Assembly: GCA_009840545.1 (NCBI GenBank)
Contig: VXNM01000010.1
Span: 592,627-656,626, forward strand
Length of the DNA: 64,000 bases
Direction of reading: 5' to 3'
Origin: Gammaproteobacteria bacterium
Lineage (GTDB): Bacteria > Pseudomonadota > Gammaproteobacteria > Pseudomonadales > Azotimanducaceae
How positions within the stretch are numbered: the first letter of the stretch is position 1; each line of letters begins with the position of its first letter. Positions 48,266 to 57,680 of this stretch are shown here, piece after piece. The position numbers and the translations under genes were made by a program. The notes beneath the pieces were generated by a model that was not told the origin of the DNA, searched no databases, and saw only the letters and a list, made by a program, of their open reading frames with translations.

Positions 48266-49786
48266 CTATAACGGTTTAGACTCCGATTCTTTGTCGCCAA
48301 CACGTACTCCCTCTCTAAACCACACTTGGGATCCCTCTTCAAGCACTCTTCTAAAGTGATCCTGTACTTGCTCAGCTTGTTCCTCTGTGAGTCCAGGGTC
48401 GGTATACCTCTGGTTTCTTCTCCCCGTTTCTGAGTTGTAGTCATCGGGCAGAAAACTGCGCACGTACTCCATTTCGCTCTTCGACAAGACGTTTGTTCCA
48501 ACATTGCGACGCACAAGATTCATGGATGCCTGGTACTTGTTATCTATCGAAGGTAGATTGTCCAGTTGTGCAACAAGGGATTCAGGTTGGGATGCTGCCC
48601 ACTGTTGCACTACTTGGTTGTAATACGCTTCTCTTTCGCCTTCGGGCAGACCCAAAGCTAAGCTGTGTATTCGATCAATGTCATTGTCACGCGCTAGAAA
48701 CTTGCCAATCGTTGAATACGAAAAGAACTTTGTCAGGCCGTCGCGGACTTGAGACAGCATCCCGACGGCCAACTCAAGATCAATAGCCGCGACCTCGCCA
48801 ATCACCGCGACCTCCAACCCAAGGAGTGCATTGTCAATGGGCTGACTCAGCGCAGTTTGCAAAGCAAAATTGGGATCTTCTCGCGCCATCTTTCCTAGAA
48901 TCATCGTTAGCACTAGATCGTTGGTGTGTATGTCGTCCGACAATGCCCATTCGAGCGCAGCGTGAACGTCTATAGCGGACCAACTTGAGGCAAGTTCCTT
49001 TGTAATGCTGAACTTGAGCTCCTCGTCCGAAATGTCTTGAAGAAATGCAACTGTTCCTTCTGGATCAGTTCGAGCAAGTGCTAGAAGCGCTTCCCTCTCA
49101 CCGAGCTCTCTCAGGTTCTCCGGAAGCAGTTCAAGGTCTTCCAAGACTGTCTTAGGATCGTGTTCGGCCCAGGTGCGTACAAGCTTCTCGAGCATTTGTC
49201 GACGAACACTTCCTTCTTCTATTGCCGACACTTCATTCATCGCTTGAATGGGATTCAAGCTCACCCAAGCGGCGGCTACAGCCGATAGGGCCAGATCTCG
49301 TACGGGTCCAGAAAGCTTGAGCGCGTGCTGCAATGCGGACTCTGCATCCGTTTGCGATGCATGATGCACGATCGAACCGATGACAGCATTTTGAACGATC
49401 GGATCGGTTAGCGAGTCATTGATTCGCTGAATTACCTCGAATCCTGCTTCATCAGTCCATTCCTTTGCAATTCGTACCAGAAGATCAAGCTGTGCCACAT
49501 TCGGAAGCTCATCGGCGACCAGTTCGTTCCACGCATCCCCTGGGGGCCTGTCGGCGGTGAAGATTTCTGATTCTGTGGTTTGAGACTGGTTGGAAGACAA
49601 AATACTCGAACTTTGGTTGGAGCTATCCGAGAAACCAACGGAATTCGATCTCGATCCCTCGTCTCCGCTTTGATTGCTCAAGCTAGCCAACACAAAGTAG
49701 CCCCCCAGCGTGACGACCAATCCAAGCGCAGCACCTACCGACATCCAACCGATGGTTTGGTTTCGATTCACTTGCGAGCTTGTCAT
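48266..49786 (-). CDS. Membrane-anchored helical-repeat protein (paralog A)
   Basis: A 506-residue protein with one N-terminal membrane helix (about 13-35) and a Ser/Asn-rich linker (about 36-75). The remaining sequence is an alpha-solenoid of about 35-residue repeats in which a Trp- or aliphatic-centred helix is followed by DP/NP and an Ala-Leu helix: WVSLNPIQAM, WAEHDPKTVL, LARTDPEGTV, WSAIDVHAAL, MAREDPNFAL, WAASQPESLV. The domain should face the periplasm. It is paralogous along its whole length to the next upstream gene. Family unknown to me; likely a protein-binding scaffold. Confidence 0.8.
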   Translation of the reverse strand: MTSSQVNRNQTIGWMSVGAALGLVVTLGGYFVLASLSNQSGDEGSRSNSVGFSDSSNQSSSILSSNQSQTTESEIFTADRPPGDAWNELVADELPNVAQLDLLVRIAKEWTDEAGFEVIQRINDSLTDPIVQNAVIGSIVHHASQTDAESALQHALKLSGPVRDLALSAVAAAWVSLNPIQAMNEVSAIEEGSVRRQMLEKLVRTWAEHDPKTVLEDLELLPENLRELGEREALLALARTDPEGTVAFLQDISDEELKFSITKELASSWSAIDVHAALEWALSDDIHTNDLVLTMILGKMAREDPNFALQTALSQPIDNALLGLEVAVIGEVAAIDLELAVGMLSQVRDGLTKFFSYSTIGKFLARDNDIDRIHSLALGLPEGEREAYYNQVVQQWAASQPESLVAQLDNLPSIDNKYQASMNLVRRNVGTNVLSKSEMEYVRSFLPDDYNSETGRRNQRYTDPGLTEEQAEQVQDHFRRVLEEGSQVWFREGVRVGDKESESKPL

Positions 49787-49850
49787 GGGCAGAGCTCAAT
49801 CAAAAACAATAAAACGATTCGCACCTCACGCGCAGATAATTTGGAGCACT

Positions 49851-51323
49851 TCATTCCTCTAGGAGCTGGCTTGAATTCAGGAAGATTACATTCATTGTGT
49901 CTTCGAGCACTTGCGTTGAAATGAATCCGCCGTCCCCGTCTGGAATTAGCCCAGGAGGGGTATAGCCTTCCGGCAGGTACGTTGCCACTTTCTCCAATTG
50001 TCGGTCACTCAACGCATAGGTTTCCGGGTTGTACCGCATGAGACCTCTAGCTGCTTGTTCTTTTACCAGTTCGTTCGGTAGCCCTTCAAGGGCAGAAAAC
50101 AGTGATTCCGGATCGGATAGCGCCCATTGATACATCAACGACCCGTTATAGTTTCTTTGACCACGTTCAGATAGTCTCTCGCCCAACTTGAGAGCTTGAT
50201 CAAACTCTCCGTTCCGAATATAGGCTCGACCGACCTCACTGTACGCATGCGCAACTGTCAGGCCTTCGTTTCGTATTTGGGCTAGCATTTCTTGTGCTGC
50301 GTCAATGTCGCTTTCTACCAAGTGCTGAATGACGGTAACTTCAAGTCCGCGGTAATACTGACCTCGCAATACGATCGGCTGGTCGCGAGCAGTTTGGAAT
50401 GCAAATTCTGGGTCTTTTTCAGTGAGATTGGCCAAGACGATCATGAGAGCTTCCGCTTGAATCACGTCTGTAGGAAATTCGTTTGTTAGCACCCATTCCA
50501 ATGCAGTATGAGCGTCTGTCTGGGACCAATGAGTCGCAATCTCCTTGCTCAGTTTGTCTATGAGATCCCTGTCGGTCAAGTCTGCCATCAACTTAACGGC
50601 TTCTTCGGGCAATTTTCTGGAGATTGCGATCAGTGCTACTTCTAGACCAAGCATCCTGACGTTTTCGGGTAGCGACTCAACAGCTTTGAACAGCTCTTGA
50701 GGATCAACGCTTGCCCAAACTCTCAAGACCCTTTCCTGTAGGGTCTTTCGATCTGTCCTTGATTCAAGGATCGAAACGCTAGCTAGCGCTGCCTGGGGGT
50801 CGGCTGTAGCCCACACTTGGATAATTGCCTGCAAAGCGAATTGGCGTGACGCACCCTTCAGCTCAAGTGCTTGTTGCAACGCAGCTTGAGGATCAGCCAG
50901 CACCACGCTTTGAATCACGGATGCGATAACCGCATCGCGAACGGTTGTATCAGTTAGCGTTGCGCTGATTTGATCTATCACTTCGATCCCGTCTTTTTCA
51001 ATCCATATTTGCGCGACTTTTAGTAGAGACTCAATTTGTGCAATATTGGATTGGTTGCTCGTAAGCGCTTCCCAGGCGGCTTCTAGATCTTCGCGAGGAG
51101 AAGCCATGCTAACTTTCGGGGTGCCGTCTGGACCTGAAAGGAATGCACCGGAGCTATCCGATTCATCCAAGGGAGTGTCCTTTGATTGATCGTTTGCGCT
51201 TGACGGATCAGTTTGCACGTTCGTCAAAATGGATATGACGAAAATTAGCGCTAGGGCGACGACTGCGCCGAGAACGGCTCCAATTGTGACGAGACTTGCT
51301 TTGTGCAGATTGCGATCAGCCAT
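49851..51323 (-). CDS. Membrane-anchored helical-repeat protein (paralog B)
   Basis: A 490-residue protein with one membrane helix (about 10-33), a Ser/Asp-rich linker and a helical-repeat domain: VVLADPQAAL, WATADPQAAL, WASVDPQELF, WSQTDAHTAL, LTEKDPEFAF, WALSDPESLF. Long stretches align with paralog A, for example GIEVIDQISATLTD with GFEVIQRINDSLTD and AHTALEWVL with VHAALEWAL. The pair arose by tandem duplication and has diverged substantially. ATG at 51323. The 64-base gap to paralog A suggests one transcript. Confidence 0.8.
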   Translation of the reverse strand: MADRNLHKASLVTIGAVLGAVVALALIFVISILTNVQTDPSSANDQSKDTPLDESDSSGAFLSGPDGTPKVSMASPREDLEAAWEALTSNQSNIAQIESLLKVAQIWIEKDGIEVIDQISATLTDTTVRDAVIASVIQSVVLADPQAALQQALELKGASRQFALQAIIQVWATADPQAALASVSILESRTDRKTLQERVLRVWASVDPQELFKAVESLPENVRMLGLEVALIAISRKLPEEAVKLMADLTDRDLIDKLSKEIATHWSQTDAHTALEWVLTNEFPTDVIQAEALMIVLANLTEKDPEFAFQTARDQPIVLRGQYYRGLEVTVIQHLVESDIDAAQEMLAQIRNEGLTVAHAYSEVGRAYIRNGEFDQALKLGERLSERGQRNYNGSLMYQWALSDPESLFSALEGLPNELVKEQAARGLMRYNPETYALSDRQLEKVATYLPEGYTPPGLIPDGDGGFISTQVLEDTMNVIFLNSSQLLEE

Positions 51324-51469
51324 GACCTTCGTGCGCCGCTTAAGGAAGTGAGCTTTGGAAGTATCTTATTCGAAAATAGTTGGTGAGCAAGAAGTCCGTT
51401 GGTTCAACGCAAACTACCGTCTATCGAGCCTCATCAGAGAGAAAACCAGCTGCGAGGGAGGAGGCTTTT

Positions 51470-52807
51470 CTATCCCTTTTCCGTTCTTGGTTGGGGAATA
51501 TGGAACCTCTTGAGCGTTGACTCCATTGTGGGCTTGCCCAAACGAATTCTCTCATTGCTGAGCAACATTGAGAAGATAAACCCGAGACTGAGAAACAGAA
51601 CCCCAATCAAGAAGCAATAGATTACAACTCGATTTGGATAGTTGTCTTTCAGATAGCCCACGTAAAGCGGACCAATGATGCCGGCAAACGACCACGCCGT
51701 GAGGATCAGACCGTAGAGAGTAGACATTTTCTTTTGTCCAAATACATCGAGAACAAACGATGGCATGGTCGCGAATCCACCACCAAAGCACAACATGATG
51801 TAGCAGACTAGAGCAGAAAAGATCCAAGGATCGCGTTCAGTCATCAGTATTCCGAACACTACTGTCTGACTTGCAAGGAGAATTCTGAAAACCATCACAC
51901 GGCCGATGTGATCGGAAAGCAGTCCCCAAAGCAGACGTCCCAATCCGTTGCAGACTGAACTGGCTGCAATGAGGTTTGCTCCGTACACAGCCAACATTTC
52001 AGGTTCGACGGATGCGTCGTTCAATTCCCAAACGTCTTGAAGCAATGGCGATTGAAAACTGATTACGGAAATTCCAGCCGCAATATTGAAAAAGAAAATC
52101 AACCACATGACGATGAACTCGTAGGACTTCAAGCACCTGCGCACATAGTCAGGACGGTCCTCATCAGTTTGTTCAGCGGTGGGTACAGCTAGCTCAGTCT
52201 TTCGGGTCGTCTCGACTTGTGGTGGATTAGTGACGAAGAAGCTGGACGGAAGCAAAATGCACCCGAACAGTACTCCCAAGAGTAAGAACACTTCGGGAAG
52301 ATTCTCTTCCGTGTGGACCAATAGGGCGGGGGCTAAGAGCTTGCTGAGAAAGAGAGCTCCGAGCCCGAACCCCATGACCACCAGCCCTGTGGAGAGTCCT
52401 TTATGTTCGGGAAACCAATTAGCCACAGTAGCGACGGGAACCACATACCCGAAACCCAAACCAGTTCCGCCTACGAACCCGTAGCCAAAGAGAAACAGCG
52501 CAAGATTGTCATTTTGCAGTGCCCAGCTGGCAATGAAATAGCCTGAGCAGAACAATATGCTTCCTGCAATCGCAAGCTTTCGCGGCCCGATCTTCGGAAG
52601 CATCATTCCTGCCCATGCGGCTGACAAGCCTAGAGAGAAAATGGTCAGTCCAAAAGACAGGGACGTATCCGTGAACGACCAATCTAAGTGATCAACCAGT
52701 AGAACTTGGAAGAAACTCCAAGCGTAGACCGTACCAAAGCAGAGATGCAGCAGAATGCAGAGGAATCCTCTGGATACTCGACTAATGGTGTACGTGATTT
52801 CGGACAT
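51470..52807 (-). CDS. MFS transporter, oxalate/formate antiporter (OFA) family
   Basis: A 445-residue carrier with 12 helices and a central acidic loop (TEQTDEDRPDYVRR). The OFA look is given by LHLCFGTVYAWSFFQVLL in helix 1 and by GFVGGTGLGFGYVVPVATVANWFPEHKGLSTGLVVMGFG between helices 3 and 5. Members exchange small mono- or dicarboxylates, including oxalate-formate. Same strand as, and 12 bases after, the sensor-like gene, so it belongs with the binding protein and ThDP enzyme upstream. Substrate not known. Confidence 0.88.
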   Translation of the reverse strand: MSEITYTISRVSRGFLCILLHLCFGTVYAWSFFQVLLVDHLDWSFTDTSLSFGLTIFSLGLSAAWAGMMLPKIGPRKLAIAGSILFCSGYFIASWALQNDNLALFLFGYGFVGGTGLGFGYVVPVATVANWFPEHKGLSTGLVVMGFGLGALFLSKLLAPALLVHTEENLPEVFLLLGVLFGCILLPSSFFVTNPPQVETTRKTELAVPTAEQTDEDRPDYVRRCLKSYEFIVMWLIFFFNIAAGISVISFQSPLLQDVWELNDASVEPEMLAVYGANLIAASSVCNGLGRLLWGLLSDHIGRVMVFRILLASQTVVFGILMTERDPWIFSALVCYIMLCFGGGFATMPSFVLDVFGQKKMSTLYGLILTAWSFAGIIGPLYVGYLKDNYPNRVVIYCFLIGVLFLSLGFIFSMLLSNERIRLGKPTMESTLKRFHIPQPRTEKG

Positions 52808-52819
52808 TAGTACGAAGTC

Positions 52820-53566
52820 CTAGTTGGAGGACTCCGGTTGATCTGATTCCTTTCCAAGCTTCTCAGGATCGGATACGGTCGAAAAATACTGAAACAATCT
52901 AGCTAGGTCACCGGCTTCGTCTTTGCGTTCAAGCAGTTTCGCAAAATTACCGTCATCGGATTCCTTCTTCGCAAGCCCTACCGCGTAAGTCTGCAATTGC
53001 TCGATGGGTTTTGAAGCGAAATTCACAAACCAAATGGCGGCGAATATTCCGATGAGGAAAACGCTGGCGATCAAGTACACCTGGGCTCCAATGGCAGCCT
53101 GAATTTTCATTGATACACTTTCGAGATCCATCCCGATGTGGACGGTTCCGGCGACGCCTGCAAGTATGGGGCTTGCCACTTCCACGAAGTCACCCATTCC
53201 TCGTATGGTTCGTTGCACCGTTTCAGTGTTTGAAACGTCGCTGTCGAGAATCGATTGGGGGATGCCAGGAACGAAGGTGTGGGCTAAGAACTCTCCGTTC
53301 TCGTTTGTAATGTAGATGTACTCGATTCCTTGAATCTTGAGGAATTGGTCGATTAGAGATTGGAGGGATGACAAGTCCCTGTTCAAGATGATGTCTACAC
53401 TTGCGTCTGCAATCGTACGGGCATGTCCTTCACTGTTAGCTTGATACTCGTATGACAAGTGACTGTCCACCGCATTGATGCTCAAGACAGATGTCGAAAT
53501 GCCGATGAGTCCAAATAGTGCAATGATGCCGAAAACAGTGCGTTGAAATAGTTTGGTGATTTTCAT
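52820..53566 (-). CDS. Sensor-like membrane protein: Cache-type domain plus HAMP, no output domain
   Basis: A 248-residue protein with membrane helix 1 (about 9-31), a periplasmic domain resembling single Cache (32-158; IQGIEYIYITNENGEFLAH), helix 2 (160-183) and a HAMP domain (184-236) that starts with the conserved Pro (SKPIEQL). It stops about 12 residues after HAMP, so kinase, cyclase or chemoreceptor output is absent. There is no sign of truncation in the DNA: the stop is clean and the next gene follows 12 bases later. It begins right at the end of the binding-protein gene (0-base gap). It may sense or relay the bound ligand through an unknown partner. Confidence 0.78.
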   Translation of the reverse strand: MKITKLFQRTVFGIIALFGLIGISTSVLSINAVDSHLSYEYQANSEGHARTIADASVDIILNRDLSSLQSLIDQFLKIQGIEYIYITNENGEFLAHTFVPGIPQSILDSDVSNTETVQRTIRGMGDFVEVASPILAGVAGTVHIGMDLESVSMKIQAAIGAQVYLIASVFLIGIFAAIWFVNFASKPIEQLQTYAVGLAKKESDDGNFAKLLERKDEAGDLARLFQYFSTVSDPEKLGKESDQPESSN

Positions 53567-54868
53567 TTAGGAGAACGTACCTTTCCAATTTCGCAGTGGC
53601 ACAAAGACACCGTCTTCCACTACTGTGTAGTAGACCCGATCGAGTCCTTGTCTGCGATTGGTGTCAAACGAAACGGGCTCGCCGATGCCCAAGTCAAAGT
53701 CTTTGATGGAGAACACTGCCTCTTCCAGATCAAGACGCCTAGGGTTTGCTCCAACTCGTCTCAATATTTCCGTCATTAGCTTGGCATTGAGGAATCCTTC
53801 CAGGCTCACAAAACTGCGGTCAAATGTGGTGTATTGATCATCATCGAACTTCTCGGGCACGGCTGGGTTGTACCGGGACATGAATTCGTTGTACTCAATG
53901 ACACCTGGGAGTGTGTCGTCTGTGTAACTTGGAACGACTTGGGAATTGACAAGATGCTTGGTGTAGTCCTCGCTGTTTTCCTGCGAGTCTTCAATGAGCT
54001 TCAGGAGGTTTTCGCTTCCAACGAAAGAAAGGTTGGCAATGGGAACCTGCAATCCGCCATCGACCGCATCGCGTAGAAACGCAGCGCATGCGGCATAAGC
54101 ACCGATGCAAATAACGGCTTGTGGCTGAGACGTTTTCAATATTTCGACTTGCTCACGCAGGTTGGCGGTGAATTTGGTGCCCCTTCGGTAGGTTGCTTCT
54201 CCGACCATATTGAGGTTGTACTTTGAGAGTGCGGCGCGTACACCCGCCCATCCGCTTCGTCCGTATGCGTCGGCTTGGTAGAAGACGCCAATGCGTTCAC
54301 GCCCGATTTCCACAAAATTGTCTACGAGGCCACCAGTTTCCTGACGATACGATGCACGCAGATTGAAAGCGAAGTCTCCGTAGGGGAATTCCCGTTGCGG
54401 CTGTGCGCCGGTAAACGGAAACATGAGCATGAACTTGCGATCCTGGAACTTCTTGAGCAAGGGCAGAACCCGGGTGACTGTTGGGGTTCCAACGTAACCA
54501 AATAAGGCGAAGACATCGTCCTCAACCATCAACTGTGTGGTGTTTGTAACTGCTGGGTCGGGTTGATAGCTGTCGTCGTAGAGTTGCTGCCGAATCTCTC
54601 TGCCGAACAATCCACCTCCTTCATTGACGTGCGTGAAGTACGCCGTGGACCCCCTATACAACTCAATTCCCAATCCTCGAGTGGGTCCTGAAAACGCGGC
54701 GGATGTACCGAGCACGATTTGATTGTCACTGACGCCTTCCGAGAAAACTTCCTGTGCGACGAGACTTCGACCGGCGAACGGAGCCACTACGGATCCCGCC
54801 AAAAGCGACTTCAATACGGTGCGACGAGAAGTCAAATTGGTTCGATTGCTACGAGTCTTCGACATCAA
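53567..54868 (-). CDS. Tat-exported ABC-type substrate-binding protein (Leu/Ile/Val-binding fold)
   Basis: A 433-residue periplasmic binding protein of the branched-chain amino acid/urea group. A twin-arginine signal (SRRTVLKSLLAG, about 14-25) shows Tat export. The body has the type I fold: VLGTSAAFSGPTRGLGIE, FGYVGTPTVTRVLPLL, YQADAYGRSGWAGV. No ABC permease or ATPase genes are near, so it is an orphan. It directly abuts a Cache/HAMP membrane protein. The pair may work as a ligand sensor, or feed the OFA carrier indirectly. ATG at 54868. Confidence 0.88.
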   Translation of the reverse strand: MMSKTRSNRTNLTSRRTVLKSLLAGSVVAPFAGRSLVAQEVFSEGVSDNQIVLGTSAAFSGPTRGLGIELYRGSTAYFTHVNEGGGLFGREIRQQLYDDSYQPDPAVTNTTQLMVEDDVFALFGYVGTPTVTRVLPLLKKFQDRKFMLMFPFTGAQPQREFPYGDFAFNLRASYRQETGGLVDNFVEIGRERIGVFYQADAYGRSGWAGVRAALSKYNLNMVGEATYRRGTKFTANLREQVEILKTSQPQAVICIGAYAACAAFLRDAVDGGLQVPIANLSFVGSENLLKLIEDSQENSEDYTKHLVNSQVVPSYTDDTLPGVIEYNEFMSRYNPAVPEKFDDDQYTTFDRSFVSLEGFLNAKLMTEILRRVGANPRRLDLEEAVFSIKDFDLGIGEPVSFDTNRRQGLDRVYYTVVEDGVFVPLRNWKGTFS

Positions 54869-55035
54869 CAGCGATCAATCTAACAATGCATAAGAGAATG
54901 GTTGTTGAGGTGGCCAATTGCATTGTGGCCACGTAACTTCGAATGGGAATACATGATATGCGTAACTCATGGGATAGGAACTAAAGATGCTCGTACGAAA
55001 TTGCTCTGAGTGACGACCAAGTCTCGCTACTGCTT

Positions 55036-56676
55036 CTACGCGAATCGATCGGGTGCACGAGAGTTTTCTGCCCGAGTATGCACATCAATTAGAACCGTTT
55101 TCCCTTCCTTGTTGAGTCGTGTGGCAGATTGAAGTGCGGGTGCCATATCCTTCGCTGTTGTTACACGAATCCCTTCCGCACCCATGGCTATTGCAAGGCC
55201 TGCATAGTCCCCCTGCATGTGCGATACACCAAACTTCTCGCGAGCTACAGGGAAACCGCCAGGATAGGTTGCCATGATTCCGTTGTTGAGGACGATGGTA
55301 GTTATCGGAATTTGTGCCCGAGCGGAAGTCTCGATATCGAGACCGGACATTCCAAAAGCGCCGTCGCCCATTAGGTTGACACACATTCGGTCAGGCATGC
55401 CCATCTTCGCACCGATCATAAGCGGAATAGAAAACCCCAAATGCGTTGACTTTCCCCATCCGATATAGCTATGGGGGGTTGTTGCTTCGTAGAACGGAAC
55501 GATTTGGTCTCGCGGAGCTCCAGCATCATGGGTCACAATGGAATTTTCTGAATCAAGATTTTCGTTCATTTCATGAATGACTCGATACGGAGAGAGAGGA
55601 CTATCGTCATTGGTAAGGTAGGGGCGCCACTTTGCCATCCATGACGCCTTGGATTCCTGCACTCGCTTGCGAGTGCCTCGCTCCCGATTTTCGTTACCGA
55701 TCAAGCCCCGGACGGAATCGATGACTGCGTTTAACGTTATGCGTGCGTCGCCAACAAGTCCGATGTCTGCGGATGTGTCCTTGTTGATCTCGTCCTGATC
55801 TAGCACGGAGTGAATCAAGAACTTGCTGGAGCCGACCCGCTGTGCGTAGGGAGAGCTAGTCAGCGACGCACCCACAGCGAACAAAACGTCGCATTCGCGA
55901 AGCCAGTCGCGGGCTGGTCCAGTTGTCGTCGACCCTCCGGCACCCACAGCAAGCGGATGTCGTTCGTCGAACGCAGACTTACCAGGCATTGTGGTGAATA
56001 CAGGTGCGTCCAATAGCTCCGCGAGGGTTTTGAGTTCCTCTGTGGCTCCAGAGTTCAGTACGCCCGAACCTGCCCAAAGAAGCGGGTCTTCGGCTTCAAC
56101 GAGTTTCCTCGCGGCATCGTTGATCTCACTGGGAGACGGCATGTATTGAGTGGTTTGTGGTGACTCGTACGCGGGGGCATTCTCGGGCATCATCTGGCCA
56201 CAGACGTCAGCTGGCATTTCGACAACTACGGGAGCGGGTCGGCCGGTGCGTAAGGCATGAAAGGCACGCCGCATTACTATCGAGGTCTGGTCGGGCCTCG
56301 TTATCAATTCAGCGCTCTTGACTACATCGGACCAAGTTCGACTCGCAACGAAATTGGGTCGCACGAAGAACATATTGAGCGGATTTCCGCCCGGGAGAAC
56401 GAGAATCGGAACATTGTCGGCGTTCGCTTGGGCCAGACCACCTACGGAGTTCTCCGCACCGGCTTGAGATTGCATCAATACGACACCAAAACGCTTGCGA
56501 TCGGACACCCGAGAGTAGCCGTCCGCAGCCATGACCGCACCGCGTTCATGTCGAAACGCAATGGGACGAATTCCTTCCTTGGCAACCGCTTCAATGAGTG
56601 GATTGGACGGATAACAGGAAACCCATTGAACGTTTTCGCGTTTGAGAATCTTCGCGATGTAATCATTGCAGTTCAT
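55036..56676 (-). CDS. Thiamine-diphosphate-dependent enzyme, acetolactate synthase-like
   Basis: A 546-residue ThDP enzyme of the POX/acetolactate synthase/decarboxylase group. The activating Glu lies in AFRHERGAVMAADGYSRVS (about 44-47), and the ThDP-Mg motif GDGAFGMSGLDIETSARAQ runs on to IVLNNGIM near residues 437-465. FAD-binding features of true acetolactate synthase are weak, so a 2-oxoacid decarboxylase or ligase-like activity is as likely. It leads a same-strand series with a Tat-exported binding protein, a Cache/HAMP protein and an OFA carrier, suggesting uptake and use of a small carboxylate. ATG at 56676. Confidence 0.88.
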   Translation of the reverse strand: MNCNDYIAKILKRENVQWVSCYPSNPLIEAVAKEGIRPIAFRHERGAVMAADGYSRVSDRKRFGVVLMQSQAGAENSVGGLAQANADNVPILVLPGGNPLNMFFVRPNFVASRTWSDVVKSAELITRPDQTSIVMRRAFHALRTGRPAPVVVEMPADVCGQMMPENAPAYESPQTTQYMPSPSEINDAARKLVEAEDPLLWAGSGVLNSGATEELKTLAELLDAPVFTTMPGKSAFDERHPLAVGAGGSTTTGPARDWLRECDVLFAVGASLTSSPYAQRVGSSKFLIHSVLDQDEINKDTSADIGLVGDARITLNAVIDSVRGLIGNENRERGTRKRVQESKASWMAKWRPYLTNDDSPLSPYRVIHEMNENLDSENSIVTHDAGAPRDQIVPFYEATTPHSYIGWGKSTHLGFSIPLMIGAKMGMPDRMCVNLMGDGAFGMSGLDIETSARAQIPITTIVLNNGIMATYPGGFPVAREKFGVSHMQGDYAGLAIAMGAEGIRVTTAKDMAPALQSATRLNKEGKTVLIDVHTRAENSRAPDRFA

Positions 56677-56757
56677 AGATTTCCCTCCGCCCTGTCGGTG
56701 TGCATTGTATTAAGTGGTTTTGGTACAGTCTTTGCGGACACAATGGTGGGAGAAGAT

Positions 56758-57558
56758 ATGGAAAGTCCAATACACGTCCTGATAGACACCGATGCAAACA
56801 ACGAGCTTGACGATCAGCATGCGTTGGCCTATGCCCTACTAAATCAAGCGGACTTCAACGTGGTTGGTGTGACGGTCAACAACACTCTCAACGGCGGTGG
56901 CATTGAAGGTCAATATCGTGAAGCCGAACGTGTCATGAGATTGTGTGATCGATTCGAGGGGGTTCCACTCTTCCGTGGAGTCGAATCGAACATTGCTGAT
57001 GTGCTCCCGGACTTGAAGGAGCTGAAGCACGATGGATACGAGGGCGTGGACTTTATCGTACAGAGTGCCAAGGAGGACCGAGCGCAAAAACTCGTGGTTG
57101 TAGCGATTGGCAAGCTCACTAACGTCGCATTGGCGTTAGCCAAATCACCTGAGATTGAGAAGCAAATTCGATTGGTTTGGTTGGGTAGCAACTACCCGTA
57201 TCCAGGTGAGTACAACCTTTGGTCTGATCCAGAGTCCGTGAATTATGTGATCGACACCAACGTCGACTTCGAAATGGTAACGGTGCGTTATCGCGAAACG
57301 ACCGGTGCCACAGCAGTTAGCGTGGAGGGATCCGATATTGTCGAACGAATGAGCGGAAAAGGCATGAAAGTCTCGCCTATCGAGGGGCGACACGGCGGGG
57401 AATTCACAACATTCGGGGACTACAGCGTTTCGTTGTTCGAACATGTAAATCTCTCTCGTCGACCGCTATTCGATGTGGTCGCACTAGCCATTGTGAAGAC
57501 TCCTAGCTGGGGAAACTATCGCGAGATAGTTGGCAAACGGCTTGAAGACACGCGGTAG
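56758..57558 (+). CDS. Inosine-uridine-type nucleoside hydrolase, shortened by an in-frame TAG
   Basis: Cleaves the N-glycosidic bond of nucleosides. The calcium-binding signature is DTDANNELDDQHAL (about residues 9-22), with VVAIGKLTNVALAL and GGEFTTFGD further on. ATG 56758 is chosen because GGGAGAA sits just ahead; the frame is open much further upstream, but that part lies antisense inside the ThDP enzyme gene. It diverges from that gene. The stop TAG (57556-57558) is followed in the same frame by 33 more sense codons with a family-like C-terminal helix. So the protein either ends early or is read through. Confidence 0.83.
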   Translation: MESPIHVLIDTDANNELDDQHALAYALLNQADFNVVGVTVNNTLNGGGIEGQYREAERVMRLCDRFEGVPLFRGVESNIADVLPDLKELKHDGYEGVDFIVQSAKEDRAQKLVVVAIGKLTNVALALAKSPEIEKQIRLVWLGSNYPYPGEYNLWSDPESVNYVIDTNVDFEMVTVRYRETTGATAVSVEGSDIVERMSGKGMKVSPIEGRHGGEFTTFGDYSVSLFEHVNLSRRPLFDVVALAIVKTPSWGNYREIVGKRLEDTR

Positions 57559-57660
57559 GTGGACGACCCTGATTCGAAACGAGTGATTGGCCTTTGGGAA
57601 AACTTCGATAAGCAGTCGATCCTAGAAGACTTTTTCGCGACGTTCGAGAGAGACCCTTGA
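57559..57660 (+). other. In-frame C-terminal tail of the nucleoside hydrolase beyond TAG
   Basis: Directly after TAG the same frame encodes VDDPDSKRVIGLWENFDK and then QSILEDFFATFERDP to TGA at 57658-57660. The pattern W-E-N-F-D then a helix with DFF is typical for the C-terminus of this hydrolase group, as I recall it, so the tail looks like genuine former coding sequence. Confidence 0.6.
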
Positions 57661-57680
57661 GACGTTAACCAAACTCGCGC

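Noticed and set aside
57556-57558. Genome-wide reassignment of TAG
   Set aside because: TAG ends other genes here (Hsp20, tolC, thiS) where the sequence beyond has no coding character.
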